Of a DNA stretch of 43,376 nt, positions 1-8,164 are shown one piece after another (the first letter of the stretch is position 1; each line of letters starts with the position of its first letter). The notes beneath the pieces are model-generated. The model saw nothing but the letters and a program-made list of their open reading frames with translations, ran no database searches and had not been told where the DNA came from. The stretch lies in the NCBI RefSeq assembly GCF_042665255.1, contig NZ_JBHTCD010000037.1; one strand, given 5' to 3'. The translations under genes were made by a program, and so were the position numbers. The stretch is from Insolitispirillum peregrinum. Its GTDB lineage: Bacteria > Pseudomonadota > Alphaproteobacteria > Rhodospirillales > Rhodospirillaceae.

Positions 1-389
1 GTTCATAACGGACAACTTCCTCCGGGGGATTGAGGGGAGGAAGGCGGTTAAGCCCCAGAGCACGGCACCGCCGCGCCACGGTCGCAAGTGAAAGGCCAAC
101 CTTGGCAGCGATGCGCCAAAGCGGCAGCCGCTGCTTCCGTAACTGCCTGATTTGCTCCACCTGCCCGGGGCTCTCTGTTGTTTGCAGATGATGTGGCCGG
201 CTGGCGCGATCTGTAAGGCCTGCCTCTCCCTCTTCACGAAAGCGGCGCAACCACTTGTAAACAGTAACCACCGAGACACCCAGTGACGTTGCAATTGCAC
301 TGGGTGCATTCCCGGCCAGGTACCGTTCCATGATCAATGCTCAATGCTCGACCCGATGGGGTCAATTTGGCATTCTTGTGGATGTTCAC
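1..389 (-). pseudogene. IS481-family transposase, N-terminal part, frameshifted
   Basis: A GTG at 389-387 preceded by AGGAGG (399-394) opens MNIHKNAKLTPSGRAL, the standard opening of IS481 transposases. The frame is then shifted by a perfect 7-bp tandem duplication (334-347), and the shifted frame stops after about 50 codons. Removing one copy joins the opening directly to the frame MERYLAGNAPSAIA, which continues through a helix-turn-helix (SLGVSVVTVYKWLRRF), the EGEAGLTDRASRPH motif and a second HTH-like segment up to the window edge. The DDE catalytic domain lies outside. An internal ATG at 332 could restart a protein lacking about 18 residues, but I see no ribosome site for it. The gene is probably inactive; a sequencing artefact is the main alternative. 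Confidence 0.75.
334..347. repeat. 7-bp perfect tandem duplication causing the transposase frameshift
   Basis: TCAATGC occurs twice in direct succession at 334-340 and 341-347. Removing one copy restores a continuous IS481 transposase frame, so the duplication is very probably a secondary slippage mutation in the element. Confidence 0.8.
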
Positions 390-472
390 GGGGCCTCCTG
401 CTCAGGATCTGGTTTCTCGCAAAACTCACATAATTCTGCTGAGCTCCCTAAACAACCTCCTGAGACACGACA

Positions 473-478
473 ACTAGA
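473..478. other. Probable IS481 target site (NCTAGN) overlapping the uppS stop codon
   Basis: ACTAGA sits exactly between the IS terminus at 472 and the coding sequence of uppS. Its minus-strand TAG (476-474) is the uppS stop. IS481 is known to target CTAG, so the element appears to have landed on the CTAG formed by the gene's own terminal Leu-stop codons, which leaves the protein intact. Confidence 0.6.
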
Positions 479-1199
479 GCGAGGAAACAGCCCCGAATCG
501 ACGGTCGCGCAGGCCAAAGCGGGCGATGCAGTCGGCAAGCACCTCGCCGTCAAAATCGGGCCACAGGGTATCAACGAACAGGAACTCGGCGTAGGCACAC
601 TGCCACAGCAGGAAATTGCTGATCCGTTGTTCGCCGCTGGTGCGAATCAGCAGGTCAGGGTCCGGCAGGGCGTGGGTCATCAGCGACGCGTTGATCATCG
701 CTTCGTCGATATCGTCGGGCTGGCATTCACCGCTGGCGACCTTGCGGGCAATGGCGCGGGTGGCTTCGGTCAGTTCCCTCCGCCCGCCATAGCTGAGGGC
801 AATGGTCAGGTTAAGGCCGGTATTGTTGGCAGTCAGGGCGGTGACGTCGCGCATCAGGCTCTGAATGTCCTGCGACATCTGCTCGGCCTGACCGATGAAG
901 GAAACGCGCACGTTGTCGCGGTGCATCTTCTGGGCTTCGTTGCGCAGGTACAGGCGCAACAGCCCCATCAAGGCCGAGACCTCCTGTTCCGGGCGACGCC
1001 AGTTTTCGGTGGAAAAGCCATACAGCGTCAGGTGGGTAACACCCAGATCGGGGGCGGCCTTGATGATCTTGCGGACGGATTCCACCCCGCGCTTGTGCCC
1101 GGCCACACGCGGCAATCCGCGGGCCTTGGCCCAACGCCCGTTTCCGTCCATGATGATCGCCACATGGAAGGGTTGCGCTGGCGTGCCGGTATCGGTCAC
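474..1199 (-). CDS. uppS: Isoprenyl transferase (undecaprenyl diphosphate synthase)
   Basis: Cis-prenyltransferase that extends farnesyl diphosphate with isopentenyl diphosphate to make the C55 carrier for peptidoglycan and polysaccharide synthesis. The 241-residue protein carries the family signature IIMDGNGRWAKARG, with the catalytic Asp at residue 18, followed by GHKRGVESVR and LTLYGFSTENWRRP. The basic C-terminal motif RTSGEQRISNFLLWQ and the ending RDRRFGAVSSL are near the usual end, so length is normal. The GTG start at 1199-1197 follows GAGGA. The usual proteobacterial context is frr-uppS-cdsA-dxr; here htpX lies upstream and an IS lies immediately downstream, so the classic context is broken or this is a separate copy. 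Identification is secure; whether it is the only uppS in the genome cannot be told. Confidence 0.95.
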   Translation of the reverse strand: MTDTGTPAQPFHVAIIMDGNGRWAKARGLPRVAGHKRGVESVRKIIKAAPDLGVTHLTLYGFSTENWRRPEQEVSALMGLLRLYLRNEAQKMHRDNVRVSFIGQAEQMSQDIQSLMRDVTALTANNTGLNLTIALSYGGRRELTEATRAIARKVASGECQPDDIDEAMINASLMTHALPDPDLLIRTSGEQRISNFLLWQCAYAEFLFVDTLWPDFDGEVLADCIARFGLRDRRFGAVSSL

Positions 1200-1348
1200 T
1201 GACTGTCCTCGCTGTATTCGTGTGGTGAGCCGGGACCGACGGATTGTGGGTCAGTGTTTCCAGGCGGGGTGCGCCTGAAGATAAAAAGGCACTTCCCCGC
1301 TGTCTAGGACAAAATGGCATCGCCGAAAACGAGGAGGATCAAAACCGC

Positions 1349-2251
1349 TCAGACGTAATTGCCCCACGGTCCACGGGTGGTGCTGGCCCCCATTTCGGCG
1401 GCCAGAGCGCGCAGGGCGGCGACGCGGTTTTCCGTGTTCGGGTGGGTCGAAAACAGGTTGTCACCCCGGCGGGCATGCAGTGGATTGACAATGAACAGGT
1501 GGGCGGTGGCCGGATTTCTCTCGGCAGCCATATTGTCCACCTGATGGGCGGCGGTTTCCAGTTTTTGCAGGGCCGAGGCCAGCGATAACGGATTGCCACA
1601 GATGATGCCGCCGATGCGGTCGGCTTCGTATTCGCGGCTGCGCGAAATGCACATCTGCACCAGCGAAGCGGCCAGTGGGGCGAGGATCATCATCAACAGA
1701 CCGCCGACAAAGCCCAGCGGATTGCCGCCGTTGCCCTCTTCGTCGCTGTTGTGCGACGGGGTAAAGAAAAAGGCAAAGTTGGCCAGCATCCCGATTGCCC
1801 CGGCGATGGTGGCGGTGATGGTCATGATCAGGGTGTCGCGGTTGCGGACGTGGGCCAGTTCGTGCGCCATCACCCCGGCGATTTCTTCGTGGCTGAGGAT
1901 GCGCAGCAGGCCGGTGGTGGCGGCAACGGCGGCATTCTCCGGGTTGCGACCGGTGGCAAAGGCGTTCGGTTGCGGGGTATCAATGATGTAGACGCGCGGC
2001 ATCGGCATGTCGGCGCGCTGGGCCAGTTGGCGGACGATACCATAAAAGGCCGGGGCGGTGCTTTCATCGACCTGACGGGCTCCGTACATCGACAGAACCA
2101 TCTTGTCCGAATTCCAGTAGGAGAAGACGTTCATCCCCAACGCCACCACAAAGGCGATGGCGACGCCGGTTGTTCCCCCGATAAAATAGCCGACGATCAG
2201 GAACAGCGCGGTCATGGCGGCCAGCAAAAGGGCGGTGCGTGCGTAATTCAT
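1349..2251 (-). CDS. htpX: Membrane zinc metalloprotease HtpX
   Basis: M48-family inner-membrane protease that works alongside FtsH in degrading misfolded membrane proteins. The 300-residue sequence begins with two hydrophobic helices (about 7-25 and 28-46). The zinc site HELAH is at 130-134, and the downstream ligand Glu is in SREYEAD (about 207-211). Two more hydrophobic segments (about 143-163 and 178-200) lie between the catalytic motifs, as in the family. It is 149 bp upstream of uppS on the same strand and 94 bp downstream of the lipid A operon. I found no convincing heat-shock promoter by eye. Confidence in the family is high. Confidence 0.95.
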   Translation of the reverse strand: MNYARTALLLAAMTALFLIVGYFIGGTTGVAIAFVVALGMNVFSYWNSDKMVLSMYGARQVDESTAPAFYGIVRQLAQRADMPMPRVYIIDTPQPNAFATGRNPENAAVAATTGLLRILSHEEIAGVMAHELAHVRNRDTLIMTITATIAGAIGMLANFAFFFTPSHNSDEEGNGGNPLGFVGGLLMMILAPLAASLVQMCISRSREYEADRIGGIICGNPLSLASALQKLETAAHQVDNMAAERNPATAHLFIVNPLHARRGDNLFSTHPNTENRVAALRALAAEMGASTTRGPWGNYV

Positions 2252-2292
2252 GGCCTGTCACTCGTCATGAAACGGCGGAAAGGGGCGAAGGT

Positions 2293-2322
2293 GCCTGTCC
2301 CTGTTAGGTAGAGCAGACAGGC
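2293..2322. repeat. Short inverted repeat between the acyltransferase gene and htpX
   Basis: GCCTGTC (2293-2299) and GACAGGC (2316-2322) can form a 7-bp stem in the 94-bp gap between the acyltransferase stop and the htpX start. There is no T-run after it on the minus strand, so it is a weak terminator or processing hairpin at best. Confidence 0.3.
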
Positions 2323-2345
2323 GGCATCATCAAGGGGAGACGGCA

Positions 2346-3239
2346 CTACTCTTTCCAGCGGCGATGGGCCCACAGCCATTGCTCCGGGTGGGCGCGGATA
2401 CAGTCTTCCAGCTGCCGGTTGGCGGCCAGCATCAGCGATTCGATGTCCGCCGTGCGGTTGCCGCTGTTCGGCAGCGGTAGAGGGTCACTGAAAATCACCC
2501 GGAACCGGGCGCCGTTCAGGCGTACCAGATGGCACAGGCGCGGTTCGATACCGAACTTCAGCGCAAAGCTGGCCAGCGCCGGGGCGGTCATCGCCGGACG
2601 GCCAAAGAACGGCAGTTCGATGCCGTCGTTCATTTTCTGGTCGATCAGCAGCCCCAGATGCTGGCCGCTTTTCAGCAGTTCCAGCGACCGCTTGGCGCCG
2701 TCGCGGCCCTTGGGGATCGCCTCGCGGCCCTGAGCCTGCCGGGTCTGAATGAACAGGTTCAGCATCAGCGGGTTGTTGGGGGCGCGGTAGATCGGGTGGA
2801 CGGTCAACCGGAACAGGCTGTGCAGGATGGCACCGGTCAGTTCCCAGTTGGCGATGTGACCACCAAACATCAGCCCGGCCTTGCCGCTGTCGCGGAAGGC
2901 AATCGCTCCGGCGGCGTTGACCACTTCCAGACGGTTCTGCGCCGGGTCACAGATGGTTTCGGCGTGCGGCAGCTCGCCGATGATCCGCCCCAGATTGTCC
3001 CACATGCCGGTCAGGGTCTGCTCGACCCGATCGGCGGGCATGTCGGGGAAGGTGCGGGTCAGGTTGCGGCGGGCGATCTTGTGGGCACGCAGGCGCGGGC
3101 CGATCTTTCGCATCAGCCAGCCACAAAAGCCCGAGGCCGCGTCCACCGACAACCGCCGCAGCAGCGCCATCAGGGCCAGTGCGGCCCAGTATTGCAGACG
3201 CCAGGCCACGCGTTTGGAAAAAGGCACGGTTTGTTTCAC
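2346..3239 (-). CDS. Lysophospholipid/lipid A late acyltransferase (LpxL/HtrB family)
   Basis: Inner-membrane acyltransferase expected to add a secondary acyl chain to the Kdo-lipid A precursor on the cytoplasmic face. The N-terminus has one hydrophobic anchor (about 11-30). The catalytic HX4E motif appears as GGHIANWE (His128, Glu133). IYRAPNNP and LGLLIDQK are further family blocks, and the C-terminus EQWLWAHRRWKE is characteristic. The GTG start at 3239 is chosen because it forms a GTGA overlap with the lpxK stop and is preceded by AGGAGG; an upstream ATG would give 29 extra unlikely residues inside lpxK. The protein is 297 residues, normal for the family. Position directly after lpxK supports lipid A as substrate, but which position it acylates cannot be told. 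Confidence 0.88.
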   Translation of the reverse strand: MKQTVPFSKRVAWRLQYWAALALMALLRRLSVDAASGFCGWLMRKIGPRLRAHKIARRNLTRTFPDMPADRVEQTLTGMWDNLGRIIGELPHAETICDPAQNRLEVVNAAGAIAFRDSGKAGLMFGGHIANWELTGAILHSLFRLTVHPIYRAPNNPLMLNLFIQTRQAQGREAIPKGRDGAKRSLELLKSGQHLGLLIDQKMNDGIELPFFGRPAMTAPALASFALKFGIEPRLCHLVRLNGARFRVIFSDPLPLPNSGNRTADIESLMLAANRQLEDCIRAHPEQWLWAHRRWKE

Positions 3240-4255
3240 TGTTCCTCCTGATGGCGGATGCGCAGCCGGTCCGGCACGGCCAGCACCGGCGCAAGAACCG
3301 CTTTCAAGGCTGCCAGATCGCGCCACTGAACGCTGATCGGCAGAATATCGACCTGCTGGCGCTGATCAACCCCCAGCCGCACCGCATCCTTGGCGGTGGT
3401 GACCGGAATGGCCTGCAGGGCAAAGGCTTCGTCCAGAATCGGCTGGATGTCGGCAGGCTCATAGGGGTAATGGTCGGCAAAGGGATGGCTGGCGACCACC
3501 TGCGCCCCCAGCGCCCGCAACGAGGCAAAGAATTTGGCCGGACGACCGATCCCGGCAAAGGCCACCACCCGCCGCCCCTGCAAGCGGGCGACCGCCCGTG
3601 GATCGGGGCGCAGGTCGCCGAACAGCACCGGCAGACCGGCGGGCAGACGGCGGCACAGGCCGGTCTGGTCATCGCCCAGCATCACCACCGCGCCGCCATT
3701 CTGCTGCAGGCGGGCGAGGGCGCGGGCCAGCGGTTCGCGCAACGGGCCGGAGGGCATCACCCGGCCATTGCCCAGACCGGTGGCGCCGTCGATCACCAGA
3801 AGGCTGAGGGTAGGGCGCAGCGCCGGGTTCTGAAAGCCATCGTCCATCACCACCACCCCGGCCCCGGCAGCAGCGGCGGCGGCGGCTCCGGCACGGCGAT
3901 CACGGGCGACCCAGGTCGGGGCCTGTGTTGCCAGCAACAGGGCTTCGTCGCCCACCTGCTCAAAGCTGTGCTGCGCGGGCTGCACCGCCAGCGGGCCACG
4001 TTCCGAGCCACCATAGCCGCGCAGCAGGGCATGGGGCGACAGGCCCGAGGCGGTCAGCCGGGCCAGCAGGTCGAGCGCCACCGGGGTCTTGCCCGCGCCC
4101 CCGGCAACCACGTTGCCGACGCAAATCAGCGGGCAGGGCGGAGCCGCCGGCGTGCGCCGCATGCGCCACCAGCCAGCCAGACTGTACAGCCCGGCCAGCG
4201 GTTCCAGCAGGCGCGGCAGCGGGCCGTCCTTCGACCAGAAGGCAGGGGTCTTCAC
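3236..4255 (-). CDS. lpxK: Tetraacyldisaccharide 4'-kinase
   Basis: Phosphorylates the 4' position of tetraacyldisaccharide-1-phosphate to give lipid IVA, at the inner membrane. The 339-residue protein starts with an amphipathic or membrane-associated helix (about 15-30), then has a Walker A-like loop GNVVAGGAGKTP (about 47-58), the RGYGG motif, a VGDEALLLA block, and MDDGFQN, the acidic motif typical of LpxK. The GTG start at 4255 overlaps the waaA stop as GTGA, and the gene's own stop overlaps the next start in the same way, so translation is probably coupled. Length and motif order are normal. Confidence 0.95.
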   Translation of the reverse strand: MKTPAFWSKDGPLPRLLEPLAGLYSLAGWWRMRRTPAAPPCPLICVGNVVAGGAGKTPVALDLLARLTASGLSPHALLRGYGGSERGPLAVQPAQHSFEQVGDEALLLATQAPTWVARDRRAGAAAAAAAGAGVVVMDDGFQNPALRPTLSLLVIDGATGLGNGRVMPSGPLREPLARALARLQQNGGAVVMLGDDQTGLCRRLPAGLPVLFGDLRPDPRAVARLQGRRVVAFAGIGRPAKFFASLRALGAQVVASHPFADHYPYEPADIQPILDEAFALQAIPVTTAKDAVRLGVDQRQQVDILPISVQWRDLAALKAVLAPVLAVPDRLRIRHQEEQ

Positions 4256-5535
4256 CGGCTTTCTCCTGCCAGCAGCGGGGCGAGGGCGGCGACAACCCGG
4301 TCGGTAACGGCAGCTTCGGCACTGGCGAGGGCTTGCCCGGCGTCGGCCATCACCGCCCGTGCCCGCTCATCGCGCAACAGCCAGCCGATGGTTTCGGCCA
4401 GTGCCGACGGGTCGGCAACCTGCCGGGCAGCTCCGCTGAGGGTCATCTGGTCGGCCAGCAGGGCAAAGTTGCCCATCGACGGCCCGAACACCACCGAACA
4501 GCCCAGCCGGGCCGGTTCCAGCGGGTTTTGCCCGCCGCCCGCATGGGGCAGGTCCGGCAGCGACTTGCCGACGAACACCACCGGGCACAGGCGGTAAAAC
4601 AGCCCCAGTTCCCCCAGTGTGTCGGCGATATAGACCGAGGTCGCCGCCGTGGGAGTGCCACCGGTGGAGCGCAGGGAAACCTCCGCCCCGGCAGCGGCCA
4701 GATCGGTGGCGATTTCAGGGCCGCGTTGCGGGTGGCGCGGCACGATGATGGTCAGCAGGTCGGGCAGGGTATCCTGAAGCTGGCGGTGAACCTGCCAGAC
4801 GGCGATTTCTTCGCCGGGATGGGTGGAGGAGGCCAGCCAGCAGGGCCGGTTTCCGACCGCTTGCCGCAGGGCTTTCAGGGCCTCGTCATCGACCGGCAAG
4901 GGTGCGGCGGCTGATTTCAGATTGCCGACACAGCGGGCCGAGGCGGCCCCCAGCAGCGACAGGCGGGCGGCATCCTGATCGGTCTGCCCCAGCACCACCT
5001 GAAAGTCATCCAGCATGCCGCCGATGAAGGCAGGCAGCCGTTGCCACGAGCGCAGCGAGGAGTCCGATACCCGGCCATTGACCAGCGCCATCGGAATGGC
5101 GCGGCGACGGGTTTCATGGATCAGGTTGGGCCAGAATTCGCTTTCCAGCCAGACCACCGCATCCGGTCGCCAGTGGTCGAGAAAGCGGCGGACCCACGGC
5201 AGGCGGTCCACCGGCACGAACTGGTGAAAGGCGCGCGGCGGCAGGCGTTGCACCATCAGCTCTGCCGAGGTGACGGTGCCGCTGGTGACCATCACCGTCC
5301 AGTCTGGATAGCGGGCCAGCAGCAGGTCGATCAGCGGCAGCACCGACAGGCATTCGCCCACCGAAGCCCCGTGTATCCACAGCAGCTTGCCCTCTGGCCG
5401 CAGGCGGCCCGCACGGCCCAGCCGCTCGCCGAAGCGGGTCGGGTGTTCCTTGCCGCGTTTCAGGCGGTGGCGCAGGTACAGATGCAGCGCCGGACCGGCG
5501 AGGGTGGTCAGGGCGGCATACAGGCGGCGGATCAT
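4252..5535 (-). CDS. waaA: 3-deoxy-D-manno-octulosonic acid (Kdo) transferase
   Basis: GT30 glycosyltransferase that adds Kdo from CMP-Kdo to lipid IVA. The 427-residue protein has an N-terminal membrane-proximal helix (about 1-22). The signature GASVGE carries the catalytic Glu at about residue 61. It also has SGTVTSAELM, ESEFWPNLI, and the C-terminal nucleotide-sugar part with STHPGEE, PRHPQR, and the GGQNPLEPARLGC motif. The ATG at 5535 overlaps the upstream stop as ATGA. Whether it is mono- or bifunctional is not visible from motifs. Confidence 0.95.
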   Translation of the reverse strand: MIRRLYAALTTLAGPALHLYLRHRLKRGKEHPTRFGERLGRAGRLRPEGKLLWIHGASVGECLSVLPLIDLLLARYPDWTVMVTSGTVTSAELMVQRLPPRAFHQFVPVDRLPWVRRFLDHWRPDAVVWLESEFWPNLIHETRRRAIPMALVNGRVSDSSLRSWQRLPAFIGGMLDDFQVVLGQTDQDAARLSLLGAASARCVGNLKSAAAPLPVDDEALKALRQAVGNRPCWLASSTHPGEEIAVWQVHRQLQDTLPDLLTIIVPRHPQRGPEIATDLAAAGAEVSLRSTGGTPTAATSVYIADTLGELGLFYRLCPVVFVGKSLPDLPHAGGGQNPLEPARLGCSVVFGPSMGNFALLADQMTLSGAARQVADPSALAETIGWLLRDERARAVMADAGQALASAEAAVTDRVVAALAPLLAGESR

Positions 5536-6272
5536 GGCGTGGTCCCCGTCTTGCTGCGCTTTTCCGGCGGCGGGCCGGGCGGGGCCGGTTCGGTCGGCAG
5601 GTGGCCCATGTCGCGTTCAACGCCTTGGGCCAGCGCGATCATTGCCTGTTCGACCTGCTGGCGGGCCTGTTCAAGGGCGGCCTCGTCGGCATCCCTGGCA
5701 ACGGTGATCGGTGCCCCCCAGCGGATCAGGCCACGGGAAAAAGGCAGGGCAACCTGAAAGCGGTCCCAGCTTCCCAGTTGCTTGCGGCGGTGGGTGGAAT
5801 AGGCACAGGGCAGGATCGGCACGCCGCTCAGGCGGGCGATGTTGACGATCCCCGCCGTGGCCCGCATGCGGGGACCGCGCGGGCCGTCGGGGGTGATGCC
5901 GACGTATTCCCCGGCCTTCAGCGCCTTCAGCATCTGCCGCAGCGCCGCCGAGCCACCCCGGGTCGAGCTGCCCGCCGCCGTCCCCAGTCCGAAATGGCCG
6001 ATCACCTGCGCGATGATCTGGCCGTCCCGATGCTGGGAAATCAGCATGTGCATCGGTTTGGCGAGGTTCCAGCATTTGGGCATCATCAGCAGATGACCAT
6101 GCCAGAAGGCCAGAATGAACGGCTTGTCTTCGGCCCACATCTGGCGCGGCAGGCTGTCACCGTCGATGGTCCAGCGGCCGGTCGCCCACACCAGACGGAC
6201 GTACTGCGCCCCCAGCCAGCAGGCGGCGTTGCGAACAGCGTCTGACTTCAGGATCCGTTTCAGCACACCCAT
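5532..6272 (-). CDS. DUF374-family lysophospholipid acyltransferase-like protein
   Basis: A 246-residue protein of the DUF374 family, related to membrane acyltransferases; its exact reaction is not established. Visible features are an N-terminal hydrophobic stretch (about 14-31), the FWHGHLLMMP block (58-65) that stands where acyltransferases have their catalytic His, SQHRDGQIIAQVIGHFG, GSSTRGGSAALRQM, and the TPDGPRGPRM block. The C-terminal 25 residues are Pro-rich and charged and probably disordered. I chose the ATG at 6272, preceded by GGAGAGA, because a longer reading frame would run back into msbA. It sits 13 bp after msbA and overlaps waaA by 4 bp. That placement implies a role in lipid A or inner-core biogenesis, which is inference. 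Confidence 0.85.
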   Translation of the reverse strand: MGVLKRILKSDAVRNAACWLGAQYVRLVWATGRWTIDGDSLPRQMWAEDKPFILAFWHGHLLMMPKCWNLAKPMHMLISQHRDGQIIAQVIGHFGLGTAAGSSTRGGSAALRQMLKALKAGEYVGITPDGPRGPRMRATAGIVNIARLSGVPILPCAYSTHRRKQLGSWDRFQVALPFSRGLIRWGAPITVARDADEAALEQARQQVEQAMIALAQGVERDMGHLPTEPAPPGPPPEKRSKTGTTP

Positions 6273-6285
6273 CCACTCTCTCCGC

Positions 6286-8112
6286 TCAGGATGCCGCCCC
6301 TGCTGCCTGCCGGGCAGCGGTGTTGGCGGCAATGGCTTCTTCGGCGGCAAACTGCAAGGCGTACAGGTGGGCATAGGCCCCGCCAAGGGCCAACAGTTCC
6401 CTGTGGGTGCCGCTTTCGATCACCCGGCCAGAGTCGATCACGTGGATCAGGTCGGCCCCGACCACCGTTGACAGGCGGTGGGCGATCACCAGCGTGGTGC
6501 GGCCCTGCATCAACTGCTCCAGCGCTGCCTGCACCTGCCGCTCGGACTCGGTATCAAGGGCGCTGGTGGCTTCGTCCAGCAGCAGGATCGGGGCGTTCTT
6601 CAGCATCGCCCGCGCAATCGCCAGCCGCTGGCGCTGGCCGCCGGACAGTTTCAGGCCGCGCTGGCCGACCAGCGTATCATAGCCCTCGGGCAGCTCTGAA
6701 ATGAACTCGTGGGCGGCGGCCATGCGGGCGGCCTGCTCGATCTGTTCGTCGCTGGCGTCCAGACAGCCAAAGGCAATGTTGGTGCGCACGCTGTCGTCGA
6801 ACAGGGTGACTTCCTGACTGACCAGCGAAATGGCCGAGCGCAACGAAGCCAGCGTCACCCCGCGCACGTCCTGCCCGTCAATCAGCACCTGACCGCCGGT
6901 GGCATCGTAAAAGCGCGGGATCATGTTCATGATCGTTGACTTGCCCGCCCCGGACGGGCCGACCAGCGCCACAGTGGCCCCGGCGGGGATGTCGAGCGTC
7001 AGGCCGCTGAGGGCGCTCTTGTCGGCTTCATAGGTGAAATCGACCGCCTCAAAGCGCACATGGCCACCCTTGGGGACCAACGGTACCGCCTCGGGGGCAT
7101 CGGTTATTTCGGCTTTGGTGTCGATCAGCTCGAACAGGCGCTGGGCTCCGGCCAGACCTTCCTGCAACGAGGCATTCAGGCGGGCGAGGTTCTTCATCGG
7201 CTGATAGGCCATCATCAGGGCGGTGATGAAGCTGAAGAAAGCGCCGGTGGTGGTGGTGCCTTCGATCACCCGATAGCCGCCATAGACAATCACCACCGTC
7301 ACCGCAACGCCACCAAGGGTTTCCATGATCGGGCTGGAGGCGGCACGGGTGATCGCCCCTTTCAGGGTCAGGTCATAGATTTCTTTGGTCAGTTTATCGA
7401 CCTTGGCCTGTTCATACTGTTCCAGACCATAGGACTTGACCAGCCGGATGCCCTGAAACGACTGTTCCAGAATGGTGTTGAAGGCCCCCATCTGCTCCTG
7501 ACTGTTGACCGTCACCTTGCGCATCCGCCGCCCCAGCCGGACAATCGGGTAGATCGCTATCGGGAAGACGAAAAAGCTGACTGCCGCCAGCATCCAGTCC
7601 TGATAGAACATCACCCCGATCAGGGCGACGACGCTGAGGGTATCCTTGCCGATGCCGGTGATGGCGTTGGAGACGCCGTTGCGCATCTGGTTGACGTCAA
7701 CCAGAAAGCGCGACACCAGATTGCCCGAGCTGACCCGGCTGAAAAACGCCGCATCCAGCCCCAGCAGGTGGTCAAACAGCCGTTGCTGCAAGTCAGAGAC
7801 GATGCTGAGGCCAACGCGCGACATCATCACCGACTGGGCATATTCGGCCATACCCTTGACCGCGAAGGTTCCCAGCACCAATGCTGCCACCGGCCACAGC
7901 AGGGCCTGTTCCTTTTGCGAAAACACCCAGTCGACCACCGGTTCCATCAGCCAGGCGGTGAAGCCCTGCGCCCCGGCAGCCAGCGCCATGCACAGCAGGG
8001 CGATGACGATGGTCCACAGATAGGGGCGCAGGGTCTCGCGGAACAGGCGGCGCACCAGCGGGCCGCTGGAACGGCTGTCCTGAGAGGGGCTGGTCTGGGG
8101 GGCGGATGTCAC
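6286..8112 (-). CDS. msbA: Lipid A export ABC transporter, MsbA type (fused permease/ATPase)
   Basis: Half-transporter expected to dimerise and flip lipid A-core across the inner membrane. The 608-residue chain has six predicted membrane helices in residues 30-310 (for example 33-52, 70-90, 155-190, 265-300). The ATPase follows, with Walker A GPSGAGKST (about 385-393), Q-loop SLVSQEVTLF, signature LSGGQRQR (about 489-496), Walker B ILLLDEA (about 509-515) and H-loop IAHRLS. All catalytic elements are intact. The GTG start at 8112 is the first plausible one. It heads a five-gene overlapping run ending in the LpxL-type acyltransferase, and that context separates it from other exporters of the same fold. 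Confidence 0.9.
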   Translation of the reverse strand: MTSAPQTSPSQDSRSSGPLVRRLFRETLRPYLWTIVIALLCMALAAGAQGFTAWLMEPVVDWVFSQKEQALLWPVAALVLGTFAVKGMAEYAQSVMMSRVGLSIVSDLQQRLFDHLLGLDAAFFSRVSSGNLVSRFLVDVNQMRNGVSNAITGIGKDTLSVVALIGVMFYQDWMLAAVSFFVFPIAIYPIVRLGRRMRKVTVNSQEQMGAFNTILEQSFQGIRLVKSYGLEQYEQAKVDKLTKEIYDLTLKGAITRAASSPIMETLGGVAVTVVIVYGGYRVIEGTTTTGAFFSFITALMMAYQPMKNLARLNASLQEGLAGAQRLFELIDTKAEITDAPEAVPLVPKGGHVRFEAVDFTYEADKSALSGLTLDIPAGATVALVGPSGAGKSTIMNMIPRFYDATGGQVLIDGQDVRGVTLASLRSAISLVSQEVTLFDDSVRTNIAFGCLDASDEQIEQAARMAAAHEFISELPEGYDTLVGQRGLKLSGGQRQRLAIARAMLKNAPILLLDEATSALDTESERQVQAALEQLMQGRTTLVIAHRLSTVVGADLIHVIDSGRVIESGTHRELLALGGAYAHLYALQFAAEEAIAANTAARQAAGAAS

Positions 8113-8164
8113 GATGACCTAAGTCCTTGATGAAGAAGTCTTGAAAACGGTGGAATGGCAGGGG

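Larger units (their letters stand above)
1..472 (-). mobile_element. IS481-family insertion sequence, one end; remainder lies outside the window
   Basis: Read on the minus strand, the element begins at 472 with TGTCGTGTCTCAGG and contains an IS481-type transposase running leftward off the window. The TGT terminus and an adjoining CTAG-containing hexamer (473-478) fit the IS481 family, whose founding member duplicates NCTAGN targets; this is established knowledge of the family. Only one terminus is visible, so the second inverted repeat and the second copy of the target duplication cannot be checked. The stretch looks less GC-rich than the genes beside it, as expected for acquired DNA. Confidence 0.8.

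Noticed and set aside
2252..2345. Possible heat-shock promoter for htpX (CTTGAT ... TACCTAA on the minus strand)
   Set aside because: Only partial matches to sigma-32 boxes, with doubtful spacing; not strong enough to list.
3179..4597. 472-codon plus-strand open frame opposite lpxK and waaA
   Set aside because: Shadow frame of high-GC coding DNA: Gln-, Gly- and His-rich composition, no motif, fully antisense to two well-supported genes.
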